DNA of 64,000 bases from Fragum whitleyi. Lineage: Eukaryota > Mollusca > Bivalvia > Cardiida > Cardiidae. Below, one piece after another: positions 1 through 10,626 of the stretch; the first letter of the stretch is position 1, and every line of letters starts with the position of its first letter. The notes under the pieces were generated by a model. The model was given only the letters and a program-made list of their open reading frames with translations. It made no database searches and had not been told where the DNA came from. The translations under genes were made by a program, and so were the position numbers. The stretch spans positions 38,558,679 through 38,622,678 of the forward strand of contig OX411559.1 of the NCBI GenBank assembly GCA_948146395.1, read 5' to 3'.

Positions 1-1393
1 TACCCAGCGCTCCAATCATTCATTCCAAACACTCACTCAAAACGATCAAAAACGCTCCAAAATCATTAGCAATTATTTCGAAATCGACCAAGACGATCAA
101 CAATAGATTTAAGTCTAATCAAATTATTCTACGATTGTATTTGCTGGTGTGGATCTTAGAGTGACTGATTGGTCAATGAAGAAACACAAACAGAAAATTA
201 CCTTTATTTCATCAAAGGGAGGTAAAAAATATAGCTGATTTTGTTCATCTTGAACAAAATTAGCGATATTGTTTTACCTCCCATGATTTTCACCCAAAAC
301 TCGCTCCACACGCTCATTCAAATTCATTTCAAAATCTTCATGTCATTCAACTTCACGATGTTATTAAGTGCAATTTTACTTTAATATTCGAGGTTGCACA
401 AGTTTAAAAGAGTGCAAGACCAAATGTCAATTTTGTCTATATGAGCCATCAGACTTCATCTTGCACTCGTTATTGTGCTTTTACCAGCATAATTGAGTTC
501 CGAAAATTAGTGTTTTGTGAGAAAAAGAAAATTACCCGTTATCGAGGAATACCTGCCTAAATGACATTGACAAGAGACTTAAACTTCATTCTTTAAAGAT
601 GCAAAATACATAATTCACAAAATAAGAAAAAATATTCTATATCCAAAAATGATAGGATCTTCTATACCTCTTTATGTAACCAATTTTCCACAGAAGTTGC
701 TTGTTTTGAGCAATTTCTCCCTTTTTCTCAATGTTTCTACACTGATTTGCAGTATATTTTCAATTTTAACGCTCGTTGACTAAATGTCTACAAATTCGTT
801 GAAATTGAATTGGTCTAAAATTGAATATTTTGTAGTTTCTGGGATTATACAACTGAAATTGAAACGTGACGTCATATGTGTAGGTTTATAGGTAAACCAC
901 ACTATTTGAATGTTTTTAAACAGATTTTCGACGAGTTAATATTAGATAAATAGGGACCAACGGAATTTTTGCTGCCACGATTTCTGACTATACTGAAAGG
1001 TCAGAGAAACGCAAAACTTCTGGCATTTTTTCCATCCTTTGAATTACACCGGAAAACGTCATGTGCCACAGCGTAAATGTATCATGCTTTCGAAACCGAC
1101 TTCATCAAGAAGAAAGCAAAATTGAAACGATAAAAAACAATAAATATTGAAATGTAGATAAAAGTGTTTTTCGTGATGGGTTTTTTTACCTTATCGGTAT
1201 ATGGGGGATTACATTTGTAATTAATAACCATTATCTCACGCTTGTTGAATTTCAGCTTAGTCCACCCCTACTCCTGGCTATACCACATCTCGAATAGAGT
1301 GGACTATAACTGGAGAGCGGATCATATGCTTCTCGATTCATTTACATCACAAAACGATCTTATCCTGAAAAGTTGTTGTGCTCATCAAAATTG
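1..1393. other. unassigned AT-rich DNA
   Basis: I recognise no gene or RNA here. The only clear structure is a foldback at 217-282, listed separately. A stretch near 690-760 resembles the hairpin region at 56390-56560 (CAATTTCTCC and CTCAATGTTT in both), so part of it may be an old MITE. Confidence 0.4.
217..282. repeat. short foldback hairpin
   Basis: The arms GGGAGGTAAAA and TTTTACCTCCC are complementary, and the inner arms (TTTTGTTCA / TGAACAAAA) also pair, giving a hairpin of about 66 nt. It is probably a tiny MITE remnant. A hairpin RNA gene is possible but nothing here supports it. Confidence 0.55.
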
Positions 1394-1490
1394 GTTTAAA
1401 CCTATTTATTTTACATCGATTGGGAACTAATCTTATAACTTAGATTAATCCCTTTCGATTCCGCTTTACCTCTAGATCACGGACACCAAG
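1394..1490 (-). mobile_element. SINE-2 fragment, internally deleted
   Basis: The GTTTAAACCTATTTA tail and the CTCTAGATCACGGACACC head match the element at 45585-45795, but the middle is missing. On the minus strand the head resembles a tRNA A box, so this is a truncated tRNA-derived SINE. Confidence 0.55.
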
Positions 1491-1511
1491 ATTGGCCTAA
1501 CAACATTCGAC

Positions 1512-1600
1512 TGCTTAGGTGGCCTAGTGGTATAGGCGCTTGACTTGTGCATTGTAGGTCCATGGTTCGAGAGTCCCTGAATCGCCGGGTATGTGAGGTC
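1512..1600 (+). repeat. tRNA-like SINE head
   Basis: GGCCTAGTGGTATAGG resembles an A box and GGTTCGAGAGTCC a B box with two extra bases. The ends do not pair into an acceptor stem, so I read it as a SINE head or tRNA pseudogene rather than a working tRNA. Confidence 0.4.
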
Positions 1601-1628
1601 AAACACTGAAAAACCAACCACAGTCAAC

Positions 1629-1730
1629 CTAGCCCTGTGGTCAGGATACCAAAACGGTGCAAACATTTGGCTTATTTCTCCAATTTTTGCACACAATTGC
1701 ACGTACAAAACGGGGTCTAATTGAAAAACA
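1629..1730. mobile_element. foldback MITE FB2, degenerate copy
   Basis: CCCTGTGGTCAGGATACC, then GGTGCAAACATTTGGC and TTGCACACAATTGCAC, match the plan of the better copy at 41363-41492, with its GGATCACAAA and TTTTGCACC arms. Confidence 0.4.
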
Positions 1731-1783
1731 GTTAGTACCGTATTGTCATCTTGAACTAAAAAAAATAGTATTTGTAGCAGTGG

Positions 1784-1912
<129 letters not shown>

Positions 1913-2279
1913 CTCTTCCCCCCACCCCCGCCGCCGTCATAGCGCGGTTGTTAACGCGTCGGACTGTCAATCTTCACAATTTAGTATTTGTGTAATTGTT
2001 TGTTTGATTTTTTTAAATTTCATTTCCATTTATTTTATTGTGTCTAAGTTTATTCAATTATTTTGATTTGACATAGCGGAGCCTAAAAAGCGGGTTTGGA
2101 AAAGTATATTAGGCAACCAAAAACCTCGTAAATGAAGTTTTGTGGTTTTGTTAACCTATAGACGGAACGTAAGCATAAATGTTAGGCACATTAGTTAATC
2201 CCCATGATTTTATGATGCAGTTATAATAAGCTTAAACGATACTTTTAGCTAACGCGACAAAAAAAACGTCGTGGTTAAT

Positions 2280-2308
2280 CCCCCCCCCCCCCCCCACACA
2301 CACACACC
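2280..2308. repeat. poly-C followed by (CA)n
   Basis: Fifteen or more C residues run directly into a short CACACA tract. Confidence 0.95.
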
Positions 2309-2690
2309 AGGTCAAAGATAAATAACACCTTCTACAGTGTTTTAGGGTGAAGTTATCGAATCTCCCCCACACAGAACAAAAAGTTGCTAAAGTCATAGCG
2401 TGTGTATTTCAGGCTCACTTCTGCCTCAGAAACAATCACGTACACATTTCCCGATGTATCGTAGAACTACAACTTCCTGAAATCAAGTTGAATAAAGAAT
2501 GCTCAGACCAAACAACATTTTGACGTTGACAGCGTCAATGACGTTTATGAAAATGGTCGATAACAAGTGCTCCAGAAAAGGTCCATTGACCCATTTAAAA
2601 AAGTATCTTGGTACTTGTCTGGTAGGGTTGAGGGTTAATTTTCGTAGAATCTCGCAAAAAAGAGGTTGATTTTGGCGTCCATAGAAGCTT

Positions 2691-2880
2691 CTTCGCAAGC
2701 CAAGGGTTCTAGCCCCACTATGTTCCTTAAGTCAGCTAAGGGTTCTAGCCCCACTATGTTCCTTATAGTCACGGCTTCTAGCTCCACTATGTTCCTAACA
2801 GCCCGGGGTTCTAGCTCCACAATGTTCCTTACTAACGTTCGTAAGGAAATTAGTGGAGCTAGATCCCTCGGCTTGCGAAG
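2691..2880. mobile_element. foldback enclosing a ~36-bp minisatellite
   Basis: CTTCGCAAGCCAAGGG at the left is answered by CCCTCGGCTTGCGAAG at the right. Between them lie about four copies of a ~36-bp unit containing TTCTAGCCCCACTATGTTCC. The 80-aa ORF across it (repeated SSPTMFL) is a by-product of the repeat. Confidence 0.7.
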
Positions 2881-2943
2881 ATGCCATAGCAGGTGTGTGG
2901 TTATTTAAGAGCGTTGGGCTCTGTTAAGATTTTTACGGTTGGT

Positions 2944-3213
2944 TGATTGATTGAATGGAGTTCAACGCCGCTTTCAACATTATTTCAGTTATATCGCGGC
3001 GGCTGGAGCAACTAACAATGGCTTCCTGGTATTTCTCTCACCAGTACAACCATCACATTCTTTCCTAGACTTCAGCTGCTATCTCACATAGGTTTACGAT
3101 TATCAACTTATTGGTGAGAGACAAACAGTCGGAAAGAATGAGTGCCGCCGTCGGAGATCGAACCCTTGACCTCTAGATTGACAATCCGGCGCGCTATCGA
3201 CTGCACTTTGGCG
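2944..3213 (-). mobile_element. SINE-1 (tRNA-derived), near full length
   Basis: Read on the minus strand it has a tRNA-like head with a degraded B box (GGTTCGATCTCCG), then the shared body (GACTGTTTGTCTCTCACCAA, CCTAGGAAAG-type and GGTATTTCTCTCACC motifs) and a TCAATCAATC-like tail. The same body recurs more than ten times in the window. Confidence 0.8.
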
Positions 3214-3972
3214 TAAAAGCTACGTAGTAGGCCTATTATAATAAGTGCTTGTTCCAGAGCTCAAACACGACAAAATTCGCATTAATTTAATATCTGATGA
3301 AAAATTCTTATGGTGTGATTTGAAAAGAAAATATAAGTATTTCATGAAAAAGTAAAAATAAAAAACCCCGCAAATCCGGGATTGATACGGGCGCAGCCAT
3401 GAAAGCTCCTCGGTTCAAATGATGGTAAAATGACGTCAAAAGCGCCAACGTTTCCGCTGAAGATTAGTAAAACAAAATCACGGAAATAAACAATTAACGT
3501 TTACATATTATAATTTGCCAATAAAACCCGTAGGTCCCTTTTTCCGTGACATTCTGGACTGGCGAAGGAGTTCAGTAGTTGACGAGTTAACATGAACTTT
3601 TCCATAAGCTTTTCAAGTTTTTATTGGTCAGCTTAAAATTGTGTCGGGTCAAAAAGGTCCACTATAACATCTGGCCGCTGTTCTAGTGTTGATCCATTTC
3701 AAGGGGGTTCTACCGACCTAAATCAGTTACTTTTGAGAGTCTTGGCTACTTATTTTTTAGTCTCAGGCGCTTATACCAGCGCCCTTTAAGAACATGTCGG
3801 AATTTGTTTGTTCGAATCCCCTCTATTTAAATCCCTGATCTGCCATTGATTTATAGGACCATAAAGTTGTCCACTTTTGCACTCTTTCATACTCCGGAAT
3901 TGTTGTACCAAATAATGTATACCATTACGCAAATTACGCAAGTGCGTATTAGAAATAAAACCACTATCGAGC
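3214..3972. other. unassigned DNA
   Basis: I see no recognisable gene or repeat family, and the short ORF at 3786-3974 resembles nothing I know. Confidence 0.4.
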
Positions 3973-4190
3973 AATGTCGTCGATGAATAATCATAACATC
4001 GAAACTACGGCTCATTCAAGCTATAGTTACGGTGTATTGATTATTCCCCAACCTCAAATCATAGAAAAGGGGAGCGGGTAGAGGATATCCACCTTTCGTC
4101 ACATATCGCCTTTATCCTATACACGGTATGTTCTATGTTCGTCCGCGGCCTTCTGCGTGCCTATCAATTTCAAAATCCTCGTTCCGCCTA
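3973..4190. mobile_element. repeat G copy 1, with foldback
   Basis: ATCGAAACTACGGCT and AGCTATAGTTACGGTG form a hairpin around ATTCA. It is followed by CATATCGCCTTTATCCTATA. The same order of motifs recurs at 6375-6600, so this is an interspersed repeat of unknown class. Confidence 0.6.
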
Positions 4191-4340
4191 TGATACCTGG
4201 GTGCTTTTTGTCACTGGGCCTTTTTTTACCCCAATCCTTTAAAATTGCAGAACATCGACAATTTTAAACAAGGGGGTCACTCTATTGGTGGTAAATCGGG
4301 CGATACACCTGTCCAAAATTGCAGGAGTAAGATTCGAAAG

Positions 4341-4600
4341 GATTATTGATTGAAGGGAGTTTAACACCGCTTTGAACATTTTTTCAGTTATATCGCGGAG
4401 GCTGGAGCACCTAACAATGGATTCCTGGTATTTCTATCACCAGACAACCATCACACCCTTACCTATCTCACATAAGTCTACGATTTATCAACCCATTGGA
4501 GAGAGACGCTGAAAAAGTCGGGAAAAATGAGTGTCGCCATCCGGGCTCGAACACGGGACCTCTAGATTGACAGTCCCACGAACTACCAACTTCGCTATGT
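4341..4600 (-). mobile_element. SINE-1 copy
   Basis: Minus-strand SINE-1: the tail starts at TTGATTGAAGGGAG. The head includes CCTCTAGATTGACAGTCCC, the complement of the A-to-B box interval. It lies directly upstream of the LINE remnant. Confidence 0.8.
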
Positions 4601-4619
4601 TGGCGGCTCAAAGGTTCGA

Positions 4620-5150
4620 TAGGGGCCCCTACTCGAAAACCTGTATCAACAGAGTAGAAAAGGTACAACGTAGAGCAGAAAGATTGGTTCAGAAAAAAAT
4701 CTCTCGTTATGACAGTGTCACCTGCAAGCAGAAGAAGCTTGGCTGGCAAACTCTTCATTATAGACGAGACGTTACCAGAGTCACCATGTTTTAAAAGATA
4801 ATTAATTGATCACGGTTTTATTGCAATGCCCGTACTAGCTAGCTTGAAAGACTAATTAGGATCATTCGACATATCGAGGGTTCGGTTCAAGACTGTACTA
4901 AGTGAATATACATTGTATATACACCTAGTACAGTCTTGCACTGAACCATCCATATTCACACAACACCCAGATTAATGCTTCCTACTTTAGATATTTTCAT
5001 TTCCCCTACACAGTTATACTTTGGAATAGCCTACCAGAAACAATCGCACAGCAGCCTGACATTGCAGCGCTCAAAAAGAGATTCTTTTCAGATAGTGAGC
5101 CGACCCTGTACACGGACCCTAGATATGCAGTATTTGAGTCTCTGTACTGA
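4620..5150 (+). pseudogene. decayed LINE reverse transcriptase, C-terminal end
   Basis: Two fragments of translation match the C-terminal region of non-LTR reverse transcriptases. The first is INRVEKVQRRAERLVQKK at about 4650-4710, followed by LGWQTLHYRRDVTRVTMF. The second is YFHFPYTVILWNSLPETI near 4995-5050, corresponding to the family's conserved FFPxTxxxWNxLP block. Between them the frame is broken by stops and by a palindromic insertion at 4879-4948. Upstream RT and endonuclease domains are absent, so this is a 5'-truncated, non-functional copy. The family is of the CR1/jockey/RTE-like kind found in many invertebrates, and I cannot assign the clade. Sequence after 5150 is probably its 3' tail. 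Confidence 0.75.
4879..4948. repeat. palindrome inside LINE remnant
   Basis: GGTTCGGTTCAAGACTGTAC and GTACAGTCTTGCACTGAACC are near-perfect inverted arms around an AT-rich centre (ATATACATTGTATAT). It splits the reverse transcriptase fragment and is absent from RT coding sequence in general, so it looks inserted. Confidence 0.65.
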
Positions 5151-5300
5151 ATGACCAAAATATGTTTTATAATATGACCGACGTCGCCGGAGTGAAATAA
5201 TACCGTTGAATATTTTTGATATTACACGGGTGTTATTACACTAGTGAAATAACTATGCAAATGAGCTCAGAGCGAATAGCAACCCTATATTGTAACCACG

Positions 5301-5338
5301 AAAATGACGTCATAATCTATGTTTTGTGACGTCATTTT
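5301..5338. repeat. hairpin with two TGACGTCA motifs
   Basis: AAAATGACGTCA and TGACGTCATTTT form a 12-bp stem with a 14-nt loop. Each arm contains a palindromic CRE-like octamer. Function is unknown. Confidence 0.6.
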
Positions 5339-5469
5339 GAAACGGCGTAATAAGTTTCGCGGAAAATTGAAACGTTGAATTTCAAGAATTTTGACGACTT
5401 TTCGCTAAAATTCGGGTCATATTATAAACAGAATATAACATTTGTGCTAAAAAAATACAGATTTTTTTT

Positions 5470-5539
5470 AAACTCGTCATCTAAAACAGATAAAAACTCG
5501 GCGCAGTCTCGTTTTTATCTGTTTATAGATGACGAGTTT
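5470..5539. repeat. long foldback hairpin
   Basis: AAACTCGTCATCTAAAACAG, continuing into ATAAAAAC, pairs with the complementary arm ending ATGACGAGTTT, around a short loop TCGGCGCAGTCTC. The stem is near 28 bp with slight mismatch, consistent with a MITE or a hairpin RNA source. Confidence 0.65.
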
Positions 5540-5828
5540 AATAGATTCAGTATTCAATGACCACTCATTTAATATCCTCTTTTTATCAGATCTTTCAATA
5601 TAACACACTCATTACTTTTATAATTTGGCACCCTAACCATCATGACAAACAGTTCTTGATTCCAGCACTGACGCGCACCTGCCAGTAATACCCGAAAGGG
5701 GAGTAATTAAAAAGAAAATTATGCGGTAATATATACTAGACACAACTTCTATTTCACATCTTTAAATGATAGTTGATCTTTTCATAAATTCAAAACTCTC
5801 AAAGCTAGAACTTGGCACAATTGTAAAA

Positions 5829-6370
5829 CTAGAAAGCCATGAATGGCTCGAGTCGCTCCACAGGCTTGAAATTCTTGTAATAGCAAATCAAAGTTTTGAC
5901 TAGATTTTTAGATATTTTGGATTCTACTGATGTTGAAAGTGATTTTCAAAGTTTCCACTATATAACATAAAGAGATATGACCTCCACCCATAAAAGACAT
6001 ATTTTTCATCCAATGACAATAATTTTGGCTTCATGGTAATGGGTCACCTAAGGAGTCATATATACCCATGAAGTTTGATTGATAGCCATCAGTTACATTC
6101 TGAGAAAAAGATTTTCAGATTTCCACTTTAGAACGTATTGAGAAATGACCTCCGCCCATGAAATACATATTTTCCATCCGATCACTAAAAAATGGTAGCC
6201 GATAAAGGGTCAGTCAAGGATCATCCCAGTGAAATTTGCTTGATATCCACCAGTTACATTCTGAGAAATTAATTTTCAGAGTTTCAACTATATAACATAT
6301 AGAGAAATGACCCCCGCCCATAAAAGACATGTTCAAAGTTTTCATCCGATCATGACAATAATTTTTGCTA
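5829..6370 (-). mobile_element. family A element, 5'-truncated
   Basis: The left edge is the family A 3' end in reverse: CTAGAAAGCCATGAATGGCT, then GTCGCTCCACAGGC. At least two diverged ~165-bp monomers follow (CCACTATATAACATA, ATGACCTCC). The 5' hairpin and GTCC tract are missing. Confidence 0.8.
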
Positions 6371-6374
6371 ATAA

Positions 6375-6600
6375 AGATATCGTTGATGAATGATCAAAGC
6401 ATCGAAACTACAGCTTATTCAAGCTGTAGTTACGATGTTTTGATTATTCACTAACTCTCAAATCTTTAAAACGGAGAGCATTCATATTTTGTCAAAGTTC
6501 TCATATCGCCTTTATCCTATATATTCTTTGGTTGTCTCCTTCTGAGTGCGTATATATTACAAAGTCCTAGATACGCCCATGAAATGTGTAGAAAAGCGGA
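6375..6600. mobile_element. repeat G copy 2
   Basis: Hairpin CATCGAAACTACAGCTT / AAGCTGTAGTTACGATG followed by CATATCGCCTTTATCCTATA, collinear with the copy at 3973-4190. Confidence 0.6.
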
Positions 6601-7817
6601 TGATTTTGTATCCTGAAATTTTAATAAGTTTGATTGAATATTTTTTTAGATATTGATATTTCAAGATGTGAGTTAGAAGGTTTGTCGACGGTAATGAATA
6701 TGACAAGTTATGTAGAATACTTGTTTCACTCCATTTTTAAAATGCATAGTTGTCAGACGGACACAATTCTTGAAGAAGAGTAAATTGAATCTAAGTGAGC
6801 ACTACTGTTTTGAAAACCTATTAACATCTGACAGGATTGTTCAAACGTGGTATTAACACTGGTGAACGTAAACACCCACCAAAAATCAGTCAAAAGGTAA
6901 GGCAAATAATTCTGTCTTTTCTTCTACACGTCATTGTAGCAGTTGCCTCCCGTATATCAGATTATGAGAAAAAATAGCCACCTGTCACGTTGCGTACAAT
7001 GCGCTCTATCATACTCGAAATTGTATGTGATATGCGCTTGTAATTTGAAAAGATGCATTCCATTTTCTTTGATTATCTTAATATGTAAAAAATGTACAGT
7101 GTCTACTAAGGATTTGTAACATAAAAGTTTCCCCTTTTTTTTCGATTCCTCTGCGCTTTGATTTGACATGTGGATCGCCATGTGCCCTGCGGGGAAAATT
7201 TGATGACGTCACATCAAATATTGACATTTGTGCCCGACTCATGCATTTTCGAATTTAAAGTTTCATTTTGTAAATAATAAAACAATAACAGTATTCGGGC
7301 AGTATTTGTCGTAGTTTTAGATGAATTTTCTCGGTACAAATTAATAACACACTTTTCCGATTTCTTGTTTTCCTCAGATTTAATGCGAACTGTCAAAAAC
7401 GTTTCAGTTATGCATTTTATGCTAATGACCTGGTCAAATCAAAACATGGCGACATTGGCTAGCCGACGGTAGGTGTTAATATTATTTCATTTTCTGATTA
7501 CTGCCTTATACCGATGTATGACGTAATTCTAAGGCTGCAAAATGTACTTTCAATATGTTTCAATTCAAACAACATTTCTGTTGATCGTGGGTGTGTTGTT
7601 ATGTTTATTTTGCGCATATTTTGCCCTCGGGGGTTACTAAACCGCAAATATCATTTTGACACAAACTGGAATAAAACACACATTCCTCAGACCTCGTATC
7701 AAGATATTGACCTGCAAAGGGGTCCATAAAAAGGGGACAAACCTGCCCAAAATCACGATAATATTTCACGACGTCTCGATGAGGCGTTTCATTAAGTAAC
7801 AACAACATAGGGTTCAA
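6601..7817. other. unassigned AT-rich DNA
   Basis: No recognisable gene or repeat family. TGATGACGTCACATCA near 7201 is a perfect 16-bp palindrome holding a CRE-like core. The 60-75 aa ORFs match no family I know. Confidence 0.4.
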
Positions 7818-8065
7818 TTAACCCTTGTCATGCTGAACACAGAATATTCCTGCTTTGGCAGCAGCTATAGACCAACATCAGCCTGCACAAATGTGTAGTC
7901 TGATGTTAGTCTACACTTCCTGTTTTTCACTTTTCAACCAGAATTGTCAACAGATTTAGTTTTTCATAAAAAAAATTGACCTACTGTTGGTACTTCCAGT
8001 GCTTTTTGCCCTTTGTTTTTGATGGAAATTTATAGACAAAATTTATTTAGCATGACAAGGGTTAA
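7818..8065. mobile_element. TTAA-flanked MITE-1 (piggyBac-like)
   Basis: TTAA followed by CCCTTGTCATGCTGAA at the left, and TTTAGCATGACAAGGG followed by TTAA at the right. The 248-bp element has an internal palindrome (CATCAGCCTGCACA / TGTAGTCTGATGTTAG). TTAA duplication and CCC-starting ends are hallmarks of piggyBac-type transposition. No transposase is present. Confidence 0.8.
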
Positions 8066-8068
8066 GGA

Positions 8069-8415
8069 CTAGTTGCGATAAGGTACCCCCATCCCTTTTG
8101 ATAGTCTGGTATGGGATGTCATCAAAATATCAGAGAGAGGGATACATTATTGCAGCTTATTGAGGACCAAGGAAAGACTGTTGGTTGGAGACCAATTCTG
8201 GCCGTGAACCAGTTCTCGCCACCTGATCATTTTCACAGGAAAGATGCAATATTTATCAACAAGGAATTATTTACTGAATGAAAGAAGTTGATGTCAACAT
8301 CAGGGATCTTTCTGGGGTGAGATATAGCAGCAATAATGTCCCTGATATTTTGATGACGAGGCCCCCATCCCACATCAGACTGTCAACAGGAATGGGGGTA
8401 CGTTATCGCAAGTAG
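8069..8415. mobile_element. foldback element, ~350 bp
   Basis: CTAGTTGCGATAAGGTACCC at the left is answered by GGGTACGTTATCGCAAGTAG at the right. The arms continue inward: GATGTCATCAAAATATCAG pairs with CTGATATTTTGATGAC. No clear target duplication was seen. Confidence 0.7.
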
Positions 8416-8894
8416 GTGAGATATTGGGCAATTGTCTCATTTTTCTGTCAGAAAGCTTATATTAGCTGGCTAAATGAGAAAAATTCTCAAAGCTAAATAT
8501 CATTTAGAGAAGGATTTTCCAAAATTTCTTGCCCAAAATTCTTTATTACTCATAAGATACGGCCTAATGAGATATTTTTACACATGAAATTCTGAACTAG
8601 AATAAGCCCTGCAACATAAATTGTGATTTACAAGGGTTTCCTTTCAGTCGCAAACTGATCAAGTTGGTAAGAACTGGTACTTGTTGAGAATTGGTCTGTA
8701 ACCAGTAGAATTAGGACAAGTATAAATTTTGTACTGGGTACCTGAGATCTAATTTAGTTTAAACATATTTTATTGTCATCATTACAACAATGTTGTTATA
8801 CATAATATTTCATATTACACAAATGCTCATGACAAAAGGGTCTGGCCGCAAGTTTTTACAACTTAGTAGACGGAGACCTGAGATCTCCTTACCT
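8416..8894. other. unassigned AT-rich DNA
   Basis: No gene or recognised repeat family. It ends at the target duplication of the next element. Confidence 0.4.
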
Positions 8895-8902
8895 GAGGGG
8901 TA

Positions 8903-9328
8903 GGTGACTGGTCAACTCGGCCCATCCACAACCCGGCCCAAAGTATAACTCAGCCAAAAATCATTTTATGCCAAAAACAATTTCTTATTTGTTTGCATAG
9001 AGTATGATTATTACAAATACTATATATTCAAATTTCCTTCAGTTGTGAGGAAATTTATGTATGCATCATCCTAGAAAAGAGTTAGAATGAATTTTAAGAA
9101 TGATTTAATGAATCTCACATATTCAAACACTGAATGGACATTAAATTATTAAATACAAAAAATACTTTTTTTCAAAATAATAAAGATAAACATGGTAAGT
9201 TAAACTGCATTACTTGTATAGAACTTATACATATTTCATGCAATATAGTTCACATAACCATAGGCTATATATATTGGGGCTGAGTTGACTGGGCCAAGTT
9301 ATTCAATGGGCCGAGTTAACTGGTAACC
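8903..9328. mobile_element. TIR element with 8-bp target duplication
   Basis: Perfect 8-bp direct repeats GAGGGGTA at 8895-8902 and 9329-9336 flank it. Inverted ends: GGTGACTGGTCAACTCGGCC at the left; the right end read inward starts GGTTACCAGTTAACTCGGCC. The 426-bp AT-rich interior has no ORF. An 8-bp duplication fits hAT, P or Merlin; the GGT start is unlike the usual hAT CAG start. Confidence 0.82.
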
Positions 9329-9620
9329 GAGGGGTACAATGATTACTGTCTATATATTTATTTTATCAATTAAATTCAAAGGGGAATCCAGAATTTAAGG
9401 GGGTTTGAACTTGCAAACTTTGACTGGTCTTCAGGGATTGCAAGTCTGTAAGTCTGTGACTTGCAAATGAATAGCAAGGAGTCCGTCTCTCAAACTGTCT
9501 GATTTAAGTCAGTATATAAGACCCTCTGGAATCTACTTCAGAAAAGACTTGGGGATTGTTTTAAACAGTCCATGAGGGTTCTTGGAATTTGTATCACAGA
9601 TAGGTTTGGGAGTCCTGGCT

Positions 9621-10006
9621 CAGGGCTCGTGTTTGACCCTTAAATCAGGGTTTTGACTCCCAAAAATCCCATATTGACCCTCAAATATTTCCTGCAGAGG
9701 GTCATTTTGACCCACTACATTTCAAGTGATGCAACCTAAAAAATATAAAAGATTATGTAGATCAATTGTTTTCTTCCAACTATTACAAAAGCTCTATATA
9801 TAGATGAAACAACATAAACAAAAAAGTGTGTCTACACTTTATTGTTTTTGTTGTTTCAGTTATAATATATTATATACATTACTTTAAAGACCAAAAAGGT
9901 TACACGTTTTGCTCTTTTTTGACCCCTTCAAAACAAGTTTGACCCCCAGATTTTTATGGTTAAGAGGTCAATGACTCCCTAATTTAAAAAGCTAACACAA
10001 GCTCTG
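9621..10006. mobile_element. hAT-like MITE H1, copy 1
   Basis: Starts CAGGGCTCGTGTTTGACCC and ends AACACAAGCTCTG (inverted). Flanking octamers TCCTGGCT (9613-9620) and CGCTGGCT (10007-10014) match at 6 of 8 positions, as expected for an aged hAT duplication. An internal hairpin is built on GTGTGTCTACACTTTATTG. Confidence 0.75.
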
Positions 10007-10252
10007 CGCTGGCTACTTATAAGTGAATTCTCATAATATGCAAAACTTGCATCCCATTAAACCCTGCATCTGTGTCTGTGATATATTGTATTTTCATCAG
10101 GATCAATTAGTAACTTGTAATACTTTAAACGGAGAAATTTTGGCGATGGTCTATTTTGGCTATTTTGGTGATCAAGCTAAGATGTGCCAAGCAAATTAAT
10201 CCACTACTAATATTGAATATTTGTCATAATTAAATGAAAGGAGCCAATGACC

Positions 10253-10288
10253 AAGGTGAACAATATAGGACCATCATTGTCCTCTTGT
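10253..10288 (+). mobile_element. orphan family B 3' terminus
   Basis: GGTGAACAATATAGGACCAT and CATTGTCCTCTTGT are the family B 3' motif: GTGAGCGATATA, then the palindrome GGACCAT..GGTCC, then CTTGT. The body and 5' end are not recognisable upstream. Confidence 0.6.
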
Positions 10289-10626
10289 TTTTTGAGATTG
10301 TAAGGATTATTTCCCTGTATCATTTGCCAAGGGCACCACACAAATATAAAACCCCAGTCTCTCTCTGTGAAGTAATCAAAAACTGGTTGTATTCAAATGG
10401 TTTTTCCATCAATTTCTCATCAACCTTGTAAATTTGACCAATAAGGTTTTAGGGTCATGTGACCGGGTTTAAGGGTCGTGTCAACGGGATCTGTGTAGGA
10501 TGAAATACCTGTTTTCAATGGTCAGTCAAAATCAGTCGAGTATTATGCAAATGAGATGGCTAACCATGCAACCCTTGTTATTTCCATTTACTTCTTGGTA
10601 AAAAAAGAAAGATATTACCTTCTTTT

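Noticed and set aside
1517..1590. Functional tRNA gene
   Set aside because: A- and B-box-like motifs are present but the acceptor arms do not pair and the B box has two extra bases.
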